A stretch of 64,000 nt of DNA from assembly GCA_033977485.1 (NCBI GenBank), contig CM066995.1, positions 46,001,736 through 46,065,735 of the forward strand, given 5' to 3'. The stretch's first letter is position 1. Each line of letters starts with the position of its first letter. Made by a program: the position numbers and the translations under genes. The notes beneath the pieces are model-generated. The model was not told the origin of the DNA, ran no database searches, and worked only from the letters and a program-made list of their open reading frames with translations. The DNA is from Hydrangea macrophylla (lineage: Eukaryota > Streptophyta > Magnoliopsida > Cornales > Hydrangeaceae). Below are positions 45,483 to 57,800 of the stretch, in pieces.

Positions 45483-46277
45483 TTCTTTCGTTTTCTTTTT
45501 TTGTAATTATTTACTTTTTAACACTAAACTTTTCCAAAGCTTCTTTCTTCAGCTGGTGTGCATGTCAAATGGATAGATACATTTTGGTCAAATACATTAG
45601 ACACATATTTTTAGTATAATGCATGTATGTATCTAGGATTGTACATGAATGTATTTAGGGAGATTCGTGTATGGAAGTTGGAAGTAATACATGTATATAT
45701 TAAGTACTTGAGTTTTAGAATTCTCTAACTCATACTATATAAACTTATGTAATCTAGATATCCTTCATCACTCTATATTTTTGTTTCTCTCTCTATGAAC
45801 AAACCCTACCGACCCTCAAATCGTCTCCACTTGATACTCCAAACTCACAAGGATTCACTTAGGGCCAGTTTTGTAACATTGGGATATTGCAAATCATGTG
45901 AAAAATCTTTTTTCTTGTTTTTGTTTTTTGGCCCATTCTTAGTTTTCATTTTCGAAAGAAAAAACAAAAACGGTTACCAAATGCGTTCCGATTGTGCCAT
46001 ATAACATTTTTTGATTTTTAATTAATATATATGATATGATTATTGTATTTTTTTTTAAGGATTAACTTCGTTTGTTTCTTTAGAAATTTGGTATTAAATA
46101 CCAAATTAGGAGAATTATTTGGTTTAAAGACACAAAGGAAACCTTTTTGGTAATAAGGACATTATTCAATAAACTAATTGGAATAGGTTCTTTGACCAAT
46201 TGACCGCATATTTTTGAGACATATTTACCCTTATTTGTATTTGTCATTTTCATTTCTCTGTCTGTCTTCAATATCTA

Positions 46278-46327
<50 letters not shown>

Positions 46328-47566
46328 ACACCAGCGACCACCACCAACCGAGACCACCGCCGTTGCCACATCCCTGGCGTTTCATCTCCATCCCCGATCG
46401 ATAGCCACCAAAGCTAGATCCGTCCAAATCCAATCACTGATGCACTGCAACCGTTGTTCTCTGAAGGTATAGACAATGAAGATGGCTTCCGATCGTCGCT
46501 GCCTGCAACCTTCTTCGACTTCGTCATTATAGGCCAAAGAAGATGAAGAAATTAGAGAGTGGTGAGTAGACAAATTGAGGCATTTCGTTCTTTTTCTCCC
46601 TCCACCCTCTAGATTGGGGCTCATTTGGAGGTTGTGGATTGATCATCTAGGGTTTCATAGAAACATTTCAAGAACAAATCAGACCACACATTCACACAAA
46701 ATAGCATATCTATATCTATATATATATACTTGATTTGTTACCTCAAAGAAGGAGGATAAGCCCCTGGGTTTCTTATGAGCAACTGATTTTTTCTATAAAT
46801 TTCACTCGGAAGTTTTGAGAAATTTCACAACTTATTTTTATTTTATTTTTATTTTATTTTCTAGAAATTGCTTATCAACAAACATCATAGCAGCAACAAA
46901 AAGAAAAATGCTATTTTTTAAGGTTTTCAAAGTCTTGATAAATTTCATAAACTTTTGTCACAATCTGCTGGAATGAAACAGGATCACGAAAATGTATTTT
47001 GCAAAACGTTCTTTTTTTTTTTTTTTTTTTGTGAGCACAAAATTTTTTTGATAAATTTCACAACTTTTTTTTTTTTTTTTTTTTTTTGGTGAAAATGCAA
47101 TCTATTGTGTGTGGCTTGACCTCACAGGACTATGACCTTGTTTGGGAATTTACTCATAGCTGCAAAGCCTGCAAAGTCCATATGTGGTAGTCACCAAATA
47201 TGTCCACTGTAAGAGAGAAGCTAAACATAGTGGCCCAAACTTTAGGTGGCTTTAATGTATAGTTGGAGGACTTTTTACCTTTTGTTGCTTCATGTATGGA
47301 GCAAGATTGTAACTCTCTGTGCTTGTTCAAGCTTAATGAAATTTCTCATAATATTTTCTTTTTAGAATTTCATAGATACTCTATTTTTCTCTCCCTCTTT
47401 CTCGTTCTTTTTACAGAATGGTGTAATTTTTTTAACATAATTTATTATGTGAAATTTATCATAATTATTTTTTCACAGAAATTATTATGTGAAATTTCTC
47501 ATGGCATTTTTTCCTTCAGAATTTCATACATAATATAGTTGATACTCTCTTTCTCTCCCTCTTTAT

Positions 47567-47617
<51 letters not shown>

Positions 47618-47862
47618 GTGTGTCTGTGTATTGATTAATGAGGTGCTTGTAACATTGTCTGAAAGAAAAAAGAAATATCAAAAAACCCTTTCTTGTGAAA
47701 TTTCACAATTTTTATTTTTACATATTCTCATCATTTCTATAGATGATATCTGAATTATTTCAAATTTCTTACATGATTCTAGTTGACATTTCAAATTTCT
47801 GAATTCTTGGAATGATAATTTCACAAGATTGAATACTATGATTTCCACATATATATATATAG

Positions 47863-47893
<31 letters not shown>

Positions 47894-48660
47894 TGGAATG
47901 TCAGGTACACATCATGTGTTTTTCTTGGTTAATGCTGAGTGGTGCATATTTTACACCAGCTTGAACCTTTGAGAATTTACGCAAAATATGGTGGTCCATG
48001 TCCAGTGCTGCAAAGTTTACACCGCTTCCATGTTTTGAGAAATTTCACGAATTATGTTCTATTCTATCAAGTCAAACCAAATTGGCAAATCACGGACAAG
48101 CAACATAAGATATTATGCTCACAAGGTTCTGAAACTGCTGTAATGAGAGTATCATGGACAAGTAACTTACATTGTAAGTTCAACTCTTTTCAAAAAAAGA
48201 AGAAGGGGCAAAAGAAATTGTAAAGCAACCTTCTCAAGGCTGCACAAAATTTGAATTGTTACTAGTGGACAGCAAGTGAAGGACTCCCTTGTGGTGCAGT
48301 CGAGGTTAATACCAACTATTTGTGAAAATTTTCCTCAGTTCAATAGCCAGTAAAGCAGGATTGCCATATAATGTAAAAGAAATCTAGGGAAATCAAAATT
48401 TTCAACCCCAAAGATCTAGACTGGACTTGCAGGAACCAACCATATACCCAACAATCTTCTTCCAGTTAAGTCATGATCAATGCATGTAAAGTAGTCCTTC
48501 CTGAGATCCAAGCCACACCCCTGAATATGGTTCACTCCTGGAAGACTGAGCCTATCAAGAAGTATTGATCATACTACTGAAGTGATTTTAAACAAGAAAC
48601 ATAAGAAGGCAAAAAAAAAAAATTTGGTGTGTTACTAAAAACAAGATTACTACTTGGGAC
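45000..48660. other. Intergenic DNA rich in simple repeats
   Basis: It contains the block 45172-45270 shared with 6625-6745, (TC)n at 45437-45479, 46276-46323 and 47571-47609, T runs at 47011-47031 and 47065-47088, and an (AT)n/(AG)n patch at 47850-47893. 46800-47090 is a diverged copy of the tandem unit at 48694-49025. No convincing coding sequence is seen. Confidence 0.6.
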
Positions 48661-48693
48661 ACAACTTTCGCACAACTTTTCTACACTTCGTTG

Positions 48694-49025
48694 GGAATGA
48701 ACAAAGTCATGCAAATGTATGTTGCAAAATATTTTTGATAAATTTCACAACTTTTTCTTTCAAGATATTACTTATCAATAAATAGCATAGCAACAACAGA
48801 AATTGAAAGTACATATTTTAGGGTTCCAAAAGTTTTGATAAATTTCACAAACTTTTTTTGGAATGAACAAAGTCATGCAAATGTATGTTGCAAAATATTT
48901 TTTGATAAATTTCACAAACTTTTTCTTTCAAGATATTACTTATCAATAGATAGCATAGCAACAACAGAAATTGAAAGTACATATTTTAGGGTTCCAAAAG
49001 TTTTGATAAATTTTACAAACTTTTT
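48694..49025 (+). repeat. Tandem duplication, 166-bp unit, two close copies
   Basis: GGAATGAACAAAGTCATGCA begins each copy (48694 and 48860). The copies differ at only a few sites over the 166 bp. A shorter third copy begins near 49033 and a diverged one lies at 46800-47090. Confidence 0.85.
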
Positions 49026-49468
49026 GTCGATATGTTGGAGTGAACAAAACCACAGACATGCATTTTTCAAAATTTTCACAAACTGATATATAACATGCAT
49101 TTGTGAATATGTAACATGAATTTGTGAAGTGTAAACAAATTTACTCAAAATGTGTAACCCAAACAAAAGGTTGTGTGAAATTTCAAAAACTTGAAATGTC
49201 AACTCAATTTTCACAATATGATGACTGAAATTGATTATGAAAAGCCTTATGTGAAACATTAATACCCCTTATGTTGTGTATTGGTAATATAGACAAAGAA
49301 AGAGAAAGAGAAGTTGTTCTTCCCCTTCTCTCAAACTTAATTCAGCCCTTGTCCGTCTCTACCTCGATACAAAGCAGCCACATTTCTTGTTGGCTTCAAT
49401 TCCAGATTCACCAAACAACACTTATATCTCTTCTTCGAAATCTTCAATCGAATCAACTCCAGAGCATC

Positions 49469-49570
49469 ATGGCTTCAGATCAACCCAAAACCTCCCAAGC
49501 ACAAGATTCAAATTCAATAGTCAACTTCCAAAATCTCATTCATCGTTGCAGATCTGAAAGCAATGATTGA
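49469..49570 (+). CDS. Short ORF with gene-like leader (uncertain)
   Basis: ATG at 49469 in a good context (CATCATGGCTTC) opens only 33 codons (MASDQPKTSQAQDSNSIVNF...). The upstream 200 bp is pyrimidine-rich and leader-like. It may be the first exon of a degenerate gene. No family is recognised. Confidence 0.2.
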   Translation: MASDQPKTSQAQDSNSIVNFQNLIHRCRSESND

Positions 49571-50574
49571 CCTCTGATTGTTGGGGCTATGGACACAGCC
49601 TGGGCCGGAGATGGTACAGAGATCCCAGGGAAGCCGATGACTAGCCATGGTGATGGGGATTCCAAGTCTCCGACGATGAAGAGAAACGCTCGATCAATTT
49701 TGGCTGAATGATTGGGGTAGAATTGTAAAAATACCAAGGGGTGGACCTTCTTCCAAATATTTTTGCTAGTTATACTTAAACCACTATATTTTCCTTAATT
49801 TAGATTAATTGCTAATTGCCCCTTGTTTCTTTGATTTCCTTGTGTTGTTTCGCTAAGTCTTAGTTAAGTTGAACTTTTTTATATTTATGTGATGAGCTAA
49901 TGGTAGAGAGTACAAAAAAAAAATTATTAAATTAGACTCCCGTGCATTACACTGGTTGTCGACCTTTTTGGCGAACAATTCCAAAAACTTTGAAGCAGGC
50001 ATTATAATTTCCTGCCCAAGTAAAATTTTGACTTGAAACAAGGGAAAGAGACAACAACCAAAAAACAAAAATTAAACAAAAAACTCCTGTTCGGTAAAAC
50101 AATTTTGTTTGACAAATCAGGTTTTGCAATTAATTCGCAAAAAATGTGATATAATTACAGAAATTTGTGATTGGCTAGAAGTTAACACATCTTTTGATCA
50201 AAAGCAAATTTTTGCGATTGAATGGTGGAAATAGAAGTTCAGCCAAACGAGCCCTAAGAAGGGGTCACCCCTAATAACCCAAAAAAAAAAGAGAGAATGA
50301 AAGTAGGGGGTCACCACCACCTGTACAGCTTACATGCACTCCACTCCAGCTTGGAAAGGGGAAACACATTCTCCTATTTTCTCACTTTCCTTACAGTGGC
50401 TCCCAATTTTGAATTCAATTCCAAGCAGTAAATTACGCCAAAAATATAAAAACAAAAAACGTAGCTTCTTCCCAATAATTCTAGAGAGAGAAAATTACAT
50501 TTAATTTTTTTATTTTTGCTAAAGTAATTACATTTAATTATTTCAACAACTTTATAGCTCCGTCCATCCACTCA

Positions 50575-50602
50575 ATATATCTATATATATATATATATAT
50601 AG
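50575..50602 (+). promoter_or_regulatory. TATA-rich core promoter region of the VAMP711-type gene
   Basis: An extended (TA)n run lies about 135-160 bp upstream of the ATG at 50736. A transcription start roughly 30 bp downstream of it would give a leader of about 100-130 nt containing the GA tract at 50693-50724. Confidence 0.5.
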
Positions 50603-50691
50603 AAGTCAGATAGAGTTTTCCCTCCGATCTGTTCATTCGATTAATTTGTGTTACTGTGTATTTACATAAACGTGAGCTTAGAGAGAGAAGT

Positions 50692-50692
<1 letters not shown>

Positions 50693-50724
<32 letters not shown>
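50693..50724 (+). repeat. (AG)n tract in the 5' leader of the VAMP711-type gene
   Basis: An AG run ending 12 bases before the ATG. GA tracts near plant starts can bind BPC-type GAGA factors (general knowledge); no site-specific evidence here. Confidence 0.7.
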
Positions 50725-50730
<6 letters not shown>

Positions 50731-50735
50731 GGGAA

Positions 50736-50952
50736 ATGGCAATTCTGTATGGGCTGGTGGCGAGGGGATCGGTGGTGTTGGCTGAGTTCACCGCTTCGTC
50801 GACGAACGCGAGCGCGATCGCTCGTCAGATTCTGGAGAAAATTCCGGGTAACGATGACTCGAATCTATCGTACTCGCAAGATCGGTACATATTTCATGTG
50901 AAGCGCACGGATGGCCTCACCGTTCTCTGTATGGCGGACGATACTGCTGGAA
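50736..50952 (+). CDS. VAMP711: VAMP711-type gene, exon 1
   Basis: Encodes 72 residues plus the first base of the next codon: start of the longin domain to ADDTAG. The ATG has a good plant context (GGGAAATGGC). The donor is GTAAGC at 50953. Confidence 0.93.
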
Positions 50953-51747
50953 GTAAGCAAATTGCTCTGACTCTTACTCTGATTCAATTGCTTTTGGTCA
51001 ATCTTCTTTGTTTTAAGTGGTGTTGTTGATTGTTAGAATGAATTTGATGTGCAACATTTGGAAAAAAGTTAGTTGAATTTATGTTCAATTTGAGGTTTAT
51101 AAACATGGAAGTGCAATTGTAGTCTAGATTTGCAGTTCTAACTTTGATTTTCAGAAATTAAACTAAGCTAAAAAAATTTCTTGTTTTAAGTGAATGTATA
51201 ATGGAGAAGCACCAAGACGAGTGCAAACAGGCGAAAATATGCACAAGGAACCATAGGACATAACATGTTATGTTAGGGTTGTATAAGTAAAACCCAAACT
51301 CCTAGTGATCCACAAATACAGAGCCGGCGAGATAGACAACAGTGGCCAATTAGCAGATTTCACCCCTTTATACTATTATTAATCCTTGCGCTGTTGATGC
51401 TCCGTGAATGACAAAGTGGAGCCACATGCCAGAACTCTTTGGCTCTCCTAACACTTCAGCATTTTCAACATACAAGTAAGTCCACTTCCAATCCAGGCTA
51501 CTTTAAATGAAAACTCCCGCCATGGTAAAGCCTTTTTACTAGTAAGGCTCGTAAGTGTGATTTGGGCACCTTATCAGACGAAGTTGTTAGACGGCTTCGG
51601 ATAATTTTTAAATTTTTTTTTTCAACCTGAAAAACCTGACACCACTTGTGTTTTTGCAACTTCTTCGGTTAAGTTTTTGTGCTGGTTGTAGAATACGAAG
51701 CTATAGTGAAATATCCTAGGTTCCTCATCCAAGTTGGTACAATGAAT

Positions 51748-51823
<76 letters not shown>

Positions 51824-54800
51824 CTGAAGAAGAGGAGCTAAAAATGTTAGTTTCTTCCTCAACCTATTTTCTTGATGTAGAACTACAAATTACATCGTTC
51901 ACAAGGCCAAAGGCCTTTAACAACATGATCCATTACAACACCTAGACACTCCCCCTCAAGCTGGTATAGATGTAGTATGCTAGTATGCATGAGCAACTTG
52001 CACACCTCCTTATAAAGAACATGCTCCAATTCCCTTAGTTAGGATATCCGCTAGTTGATCTTTCATTTTCATGAATGGCGTGCAAATAAGATTGGTACAA
52101 GTAATATGCTCTAGCTCCAAATAAAATTCGGAACTTTATTTCTACACTTCTTCACTTAGTAACAACTGATTATTCAATACTAAGCCAAGTCGCCAACTTA
52201 CCTCCAATCAACACATAACAACTAGATGTAGTCTACTTGCAAGTAGTTGCACCTATCCAATCAACATATTACATATATTTCCTGTCCTCGTATGATCATT
52301 TTTTCGAAATACAAAACTCCATTTTCTCGGTGTTGACTTCAGATTGCTAAGCATTATGTATATTTCCTTAAGTGATGAGTTCTAGGAGAAAGTATCATTG
52401 GATGATAACTCCAACGGTATTTTAGTGAGCAACAACTCCAACAATAAATGATGTATTGTTCTTGTTGGATTGTCCCACATCGTTCGGGTATATTCCCGTT
52501 TGTGCTTCTTATAAGTCTGGGTAATCCTCTCCTCATAAGGCGCCTTTTGAGGGTGAGTCTGGCCCATTGGTCTTTCTACTTGGTATTAAAGCTGAGTTGA
52601 GCTCCCTTTCCTTGTTGGGCTTTCCCTATTGATGTGGTTAAGGGGGTGTGTTGGATTGTCCCACATCACCCGGGCATAGTCTCATCTGTGCTTCTTATAA
52701 GCCTGGATAATCCTTCCCTTATAAGGCGTATTTTGAGGGTGAGTCAGGCCCATTGGTCTTTCTACTGGTCTATGAAGACATAGATTAACTAACCAACCGA
52801 CTAATCTTTGATATTCTCTTGGATTGGGGAGAGTACTACCAGCTTCTTCATACAGCTTGTTACCCACATCAGTTAGGGTATCTTTGGCTTGTGTCCCAGC
52901 AAACCAATCTTTTTCACAATGTCAAAATTTACCTCCTTTGTGATGACATGATTCCTTTCTTCGACCTTGCAACATCTATGCCAAAGAGCATAAGTGATTG
53001 AAGTCCTTACTTTCAAATTCCATACCAGATAGTTCTATGACTAAGTAGAATCAACTTGATCATTACCAGTCAAAGCTATATCATTCACATAAACTATCAA
53101 GGCAACGGTCTTATCATCTTGGTGTTTACTGAAGAGCCTCTTCAATCTATAAAGCTGGCCCTCTCATCAAGAGCCCCAAGGTTGACACCATGTACACCTC
53201 CTCCTCTGTCTCTAGAGTCCAACCCAAATTTGACACCAAAACTCAATTTGGATTCATCCTAGCTTTCAAAGGTTGAAGGCAGTCCCTTCAAATATTTGTT
53301 TGAGCATTTTTGCTATTGATATGGCCTTGTAAACATTCGCATGCAACCTACTGGCACTTGTCTTTAGGAAAGATGACAAGTTTATAGGTTCCATTCTTTT
53401 CTAGGGTTCTCTTATCCCGGCTGTGCTTCTCTCAACTGAATTGGGAAACCGATTCTTATTCACAACAAGACAAAGGAAGAAAGATATAAAATACAAGAAA
53501 GAGTGAATCTAGACATAAAGAATTATAGTTAATGAAGTTGTTCAGTGGATATCAGACTCAACACAAAATTGAATTATAAATATTAGCATTGTTAATAGGA
53601 CATTGGTTACTTGTATACAAACATAAACGTAAAGCAGTATCGTACATCGATACATTAATAAAATAGCAATCACTGTATATGTATGACTTGTATGTCTTGA
53701 GTTGTTTCACTTTCATAAACTTACTAAGGGAACCCCTTTCAGGCAGGTTGCATGCGATGTGACCATGTCACTAGTTGCATGTATGAACACAAGTTAAATA
53801 TAGTATTTCTCTGAGCATTACTGACATGAGTAAAAAGTTGTGCGCTCTTGTGAACACCCAAGTGTAGGTGAACGTGCAAGTAATACTGGATAAGTCCAAG
53901 TCGATCCCATAGGGAAGGAATAGGAAGAATATATACTAAGTTACAACCTAAAGAAAAAGAAAAGATGAATTGTAGGAGTGAAGGTTCTAACAAATCCTAA
54001 TTACTTAAATTAAACTAAATAACAAACTAAAGCATAAAGAAACATAACTAATGAAATAAATAAATTAAAGGTGTCGGGAACACGTGAATCTACTATGCAT
54101 ATTCATTAACGCTCTATGGAGTACATCCCATTTCAACATTCCGTATTTTTCTAAAGATTAAGGTTCAATAGCCTTTGCATTAATCATGATGGTCGACATT
54201 ACTAATGGGTAACTATATCATCTACAGTTGGTATGAAATACAGTGAGGCAATTTAAAACAATGGTTAAGACTCGCACCCTCAGTGGTGTTAGCATTCAAG
54301 GTGGTTTGCAAAGAAAATAGACTTAAGGCTTTAGTTCTAAAAACTGTTTTGACAAACTGAACTTATTCTGGAACAATTTGATGACAGATTTCAAAAGCAA
54401 AAAGTCTTGGAATGTTTAGAGGAATCATCTCAAGAAAAAGCAGTTTCGATCGATTGATACGTTTTCAATCGATCGAACTAATCATCTCTCAATCGATCGA
54501 CATAACTTCGATCGCTTGACTTTGCTCTGTTTCAATCGATCGAAATTGCTTCGATCGACCGAACACATCTTTTCTATAGATTGCATGGCAGAGGCTGAGA
54601 ATCAATATTTCATCACATATTCTCAATGTCTAAACTATGGGAACATGAACAAACTAATGCAGAAATAGTAAAACAAAGCAATCATAACATCTAGATTAAT
54701 AAGCATTCAATTAAAGATAAAGGAAAAGAAAAAACCTGGAAATAATATGAAAATAACTTGAAATCAACTTGATCTTGAGTCTTGATTACGGAAATTGAAA

Positions 54801-57800
54801 GGAAGGAGAAGAATTACATAAAACTAACCTGATCTACTCATAATCTACCCTAAAACTAACCCTAAAACTACAGTTTTCCGTGTTCTAGAGCGTCCTCCTT
54901 TCGTCTGCTGTCGAAACAGCTTATTTATAGTGTTCCTGCAGGCCGTACACAATTTTCTGGAAAAAATAAAGTTCGATCGATCGAACTTTCTTCAAAGGTT
55001 TAAACTTTCGATCGATCGAAGTGTCTTCAAGGGAGCGAACTTCTCTGCTTTTGATAACTCTGTGCACCGATGGGAGAATGGCCATATCTCTTTATTCGGA
55101 CCTCGGATTGACATCCGGTTTGCGGCCACAGCGACCATAACTCGTAGATCTACATTTTATATTTCTTGGGAAATCTTCCAACACAGAAGTCTTCAATGTC
55201 AAAAATGGCATTTTCTCAGCTGTTTCTGTTGTTCTCTCCACCAGAATCACTTTCCTTTAGCTCCACTTCATTGAATTACATCCTAATACCTGTAAAACAA
55301 CACATAAACATAAGTTTTAGCATTAACACAATTAAAAAAAAAAACATTTTTATTAGAATGCAGTTAAATCTAGGGACTTTGGGGATAAAAGTATGCATAA
55401 AAGACTATGTAATATGCTATAAATATGCACTTTTCACCTCTAATCCATTACCTAATACTCTCTCCGTTCCAAAATAAGAGTCCATCTTTCCTTTTTTGGA
55501 TGTTCCAAAATAAGTGTCCACTTTGAAAGCCAACTACAATTATTGTGTAAACTACCTATGGCTATAATACCCTCACAATAAAGACAAGCATCATTTCCTA
55601 GGAGAGTGGCAAAAGGAAAATGAGTAAGAAAGTCAATATCACATCAAGGGTAAAATGGGGAAGTGAAAAAATGAAGGACAAAAGAAATAAATATAATACA
55701 CATTTCTTAAACAATGTGCAAATTGGTAGTGGACACTTATTTTGGAACGGAGGGAGTACTAGTTTCGTTATGTGCAATCAAAAAGCAAAAAATACAATGT
55801 TTTATATTAAACTTTCCCACCAGTTACCAACTTACTTGGTGCTGCATATATCATTTTATCACTTATTTTGTCATCAGGGGAAAGTTACTAGCCATTTTTG
55901 ACTGATTAATGAAGGGTATTATGTATATGAATGCTAAAATTCAAGATTATATACCAGGACTTGCCACCAAGAGTAAAATTTCCTACAGGAGATCTCTCTC
56001 TAACTGTGATAGGAATACAAGACTTGAATTTGGAAAACGTATTCTTGTGTGCTACTTCTACTATTTGGTAATTGTTTGCCACTTGCTTAGGAAGATTTTT
56101 TTATCTAACTCGTTAATTTCAGATAATGTTTTTATTCTGGGAATTTCATTGTATATGGAATCTTTGTACAGGAAGAATTCCTTTTGCTTTTCTTGAAGAA
56201 ATTCATCAGCGATTTGTAAGGACTTATGGCCGAGCAGTTCTTTCTGCCCAGGCTTATGGCATGAATGATGATTTTTCGAGGGTTTTGAGCCAGCAAATGG
56301 AATATTACTCAAATGATCCGAATGCAGATAGAATAAACCGACTGAAAGGTGAAATGAGTCAGGTAAGTTTGAATGCTTTTATCAAATATCAATTACATGT
56401 TTCCCACACCCACACGCGCATGCGTGTGCCAAAAAAAAAAATGTGAAGTTTAAAAAAAAGAAAAGAAAAGAAAAGAAGGGAAGCAGTTGTAAAATACAAT
56501 CCATTTAAAATGGTTCGTACTCATCTAGCGTTCAGTACATGTTTATGGATTTTTAAAAAATTTATTACCTTTTGTGCTGCCTATGATCTTCTAGCTTAAT
56601 GGGCACATGTGTGACTCTTGTGATTGACCTTGTTATAATGGTAATGGGTTTGCATGATTGTGGTATGTATTTCTTGTGCACTTGAATACACAAAATGATC
56701 TGAATATGTGATAGATGCTCTGGCATCTTAGTACGTGTTCAACTATTTTTTTTTTACTAACTTTTAGCATTTTTACTAACTTTATCACTAATTTATAGCA
56801 TGTTAAAACTTGTGTTGTCTTACCACTGTTAGAGTTTGTTTTCTTATTTTCTTAGAATCCTAGTAGCAAGGGTACTCTTGTATTTTTCCTCTTGCTTTTA
56901 TATAAATATATATGAGGATTACACTGGTATGCTAATTAAGCAGCCTAATTATCTCTCCCTCTCTTACGTTTCTCTCTTCTTCCTCCTTCCTCTAACCCTA
57001 ATTTCAATTATTAAATTCAACTTGGTATCAGAGCGCATCGATCCGAACTTGTATCTCACCTAAACTAATCAGTAAAATCAACCGAAACAGGAGGAGTCCT
57101 TCGCTGCTGTTGACGCCCTTTCCCGGCGATGACGCCATGCTAATGTCATGACGTTAGCACTTTTCCGGCGAAGAAACCTATCGGTCGACTCGTTTTGCTT
57201 AGGTGACTCCCATGGTGGTGTTCTCCAATTTTTTTGAAGCCATTTGACAGTGTTTTCGATTTTTTTGAAGATTTTCGGATTTTTTTGGGGGGTTCTTTCA
57301 GATCTGGTTTCCACGACTTGTGCTTGTAGATTTGACTTCGATTCATCTTCATGGGCTTCGCTCTGCTGTCTCTCTTCTTTGTTTGTTGATTTGTGCACGT
57401 TTTCTTGCATGTAGGCCGTTGACACCCAATTGCATCGCAAAACAGCGATTTGTTTTGTGCTTCTGTTTCGGGTGTGTCTGACCCTAATTTCTAGTTGTGG
57501 GTATCATCTTTTGCAAGTTAATTTGTGACCTAATTTGTGTGTCTGACACTAATTTCTGGTTGTGGGTATCATCTTTTGCTATCATGACTGATGATAAACC
57601 ACCTCAACAATTTGTGTGGAAGGATGATGATATGCCTAAAGCTATTACCTCTAAAAAGTTAAATGGTCTAAATTATTTAGCTTGGGCACATGCTGTGCAA
57701 GTTGTTTTGCTTGGTAAGAAAAATTGAAGTACTTAACTGGTACTGGTCCCCCTAAAATGGATGCAAAATATGATGACTGATTGTGTGAAGATTCGGTGGT

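Larger units (their letters stand above)
53838..55436 (-). mobile_element. Solo LTR of an Athila-type gypsy element
   Basis: On the minus strand it opens TGAAAAGTGCATATTTATAG and ends near GAGCGCACA, about 1.6 kb, the same size as the inner element's LTRs. TATA box CTATAAATAA lies at 54921-54930. The U5 motif CACCCAAGTGTAGG resembles 42800-42836. Palindrome arrays flank the TATA region. No internal region lies on either side. The left end is approximate and no target duplication was found. Confidence 0.6.

Noticed and set aside
49271..49570. 99-codon ORF upstream of VAMP711
   Set aside because: The upstream codons are leader-like without an ATG context, and only a 33-codon ATG-started piece remains. 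Listed as low-confidence only.
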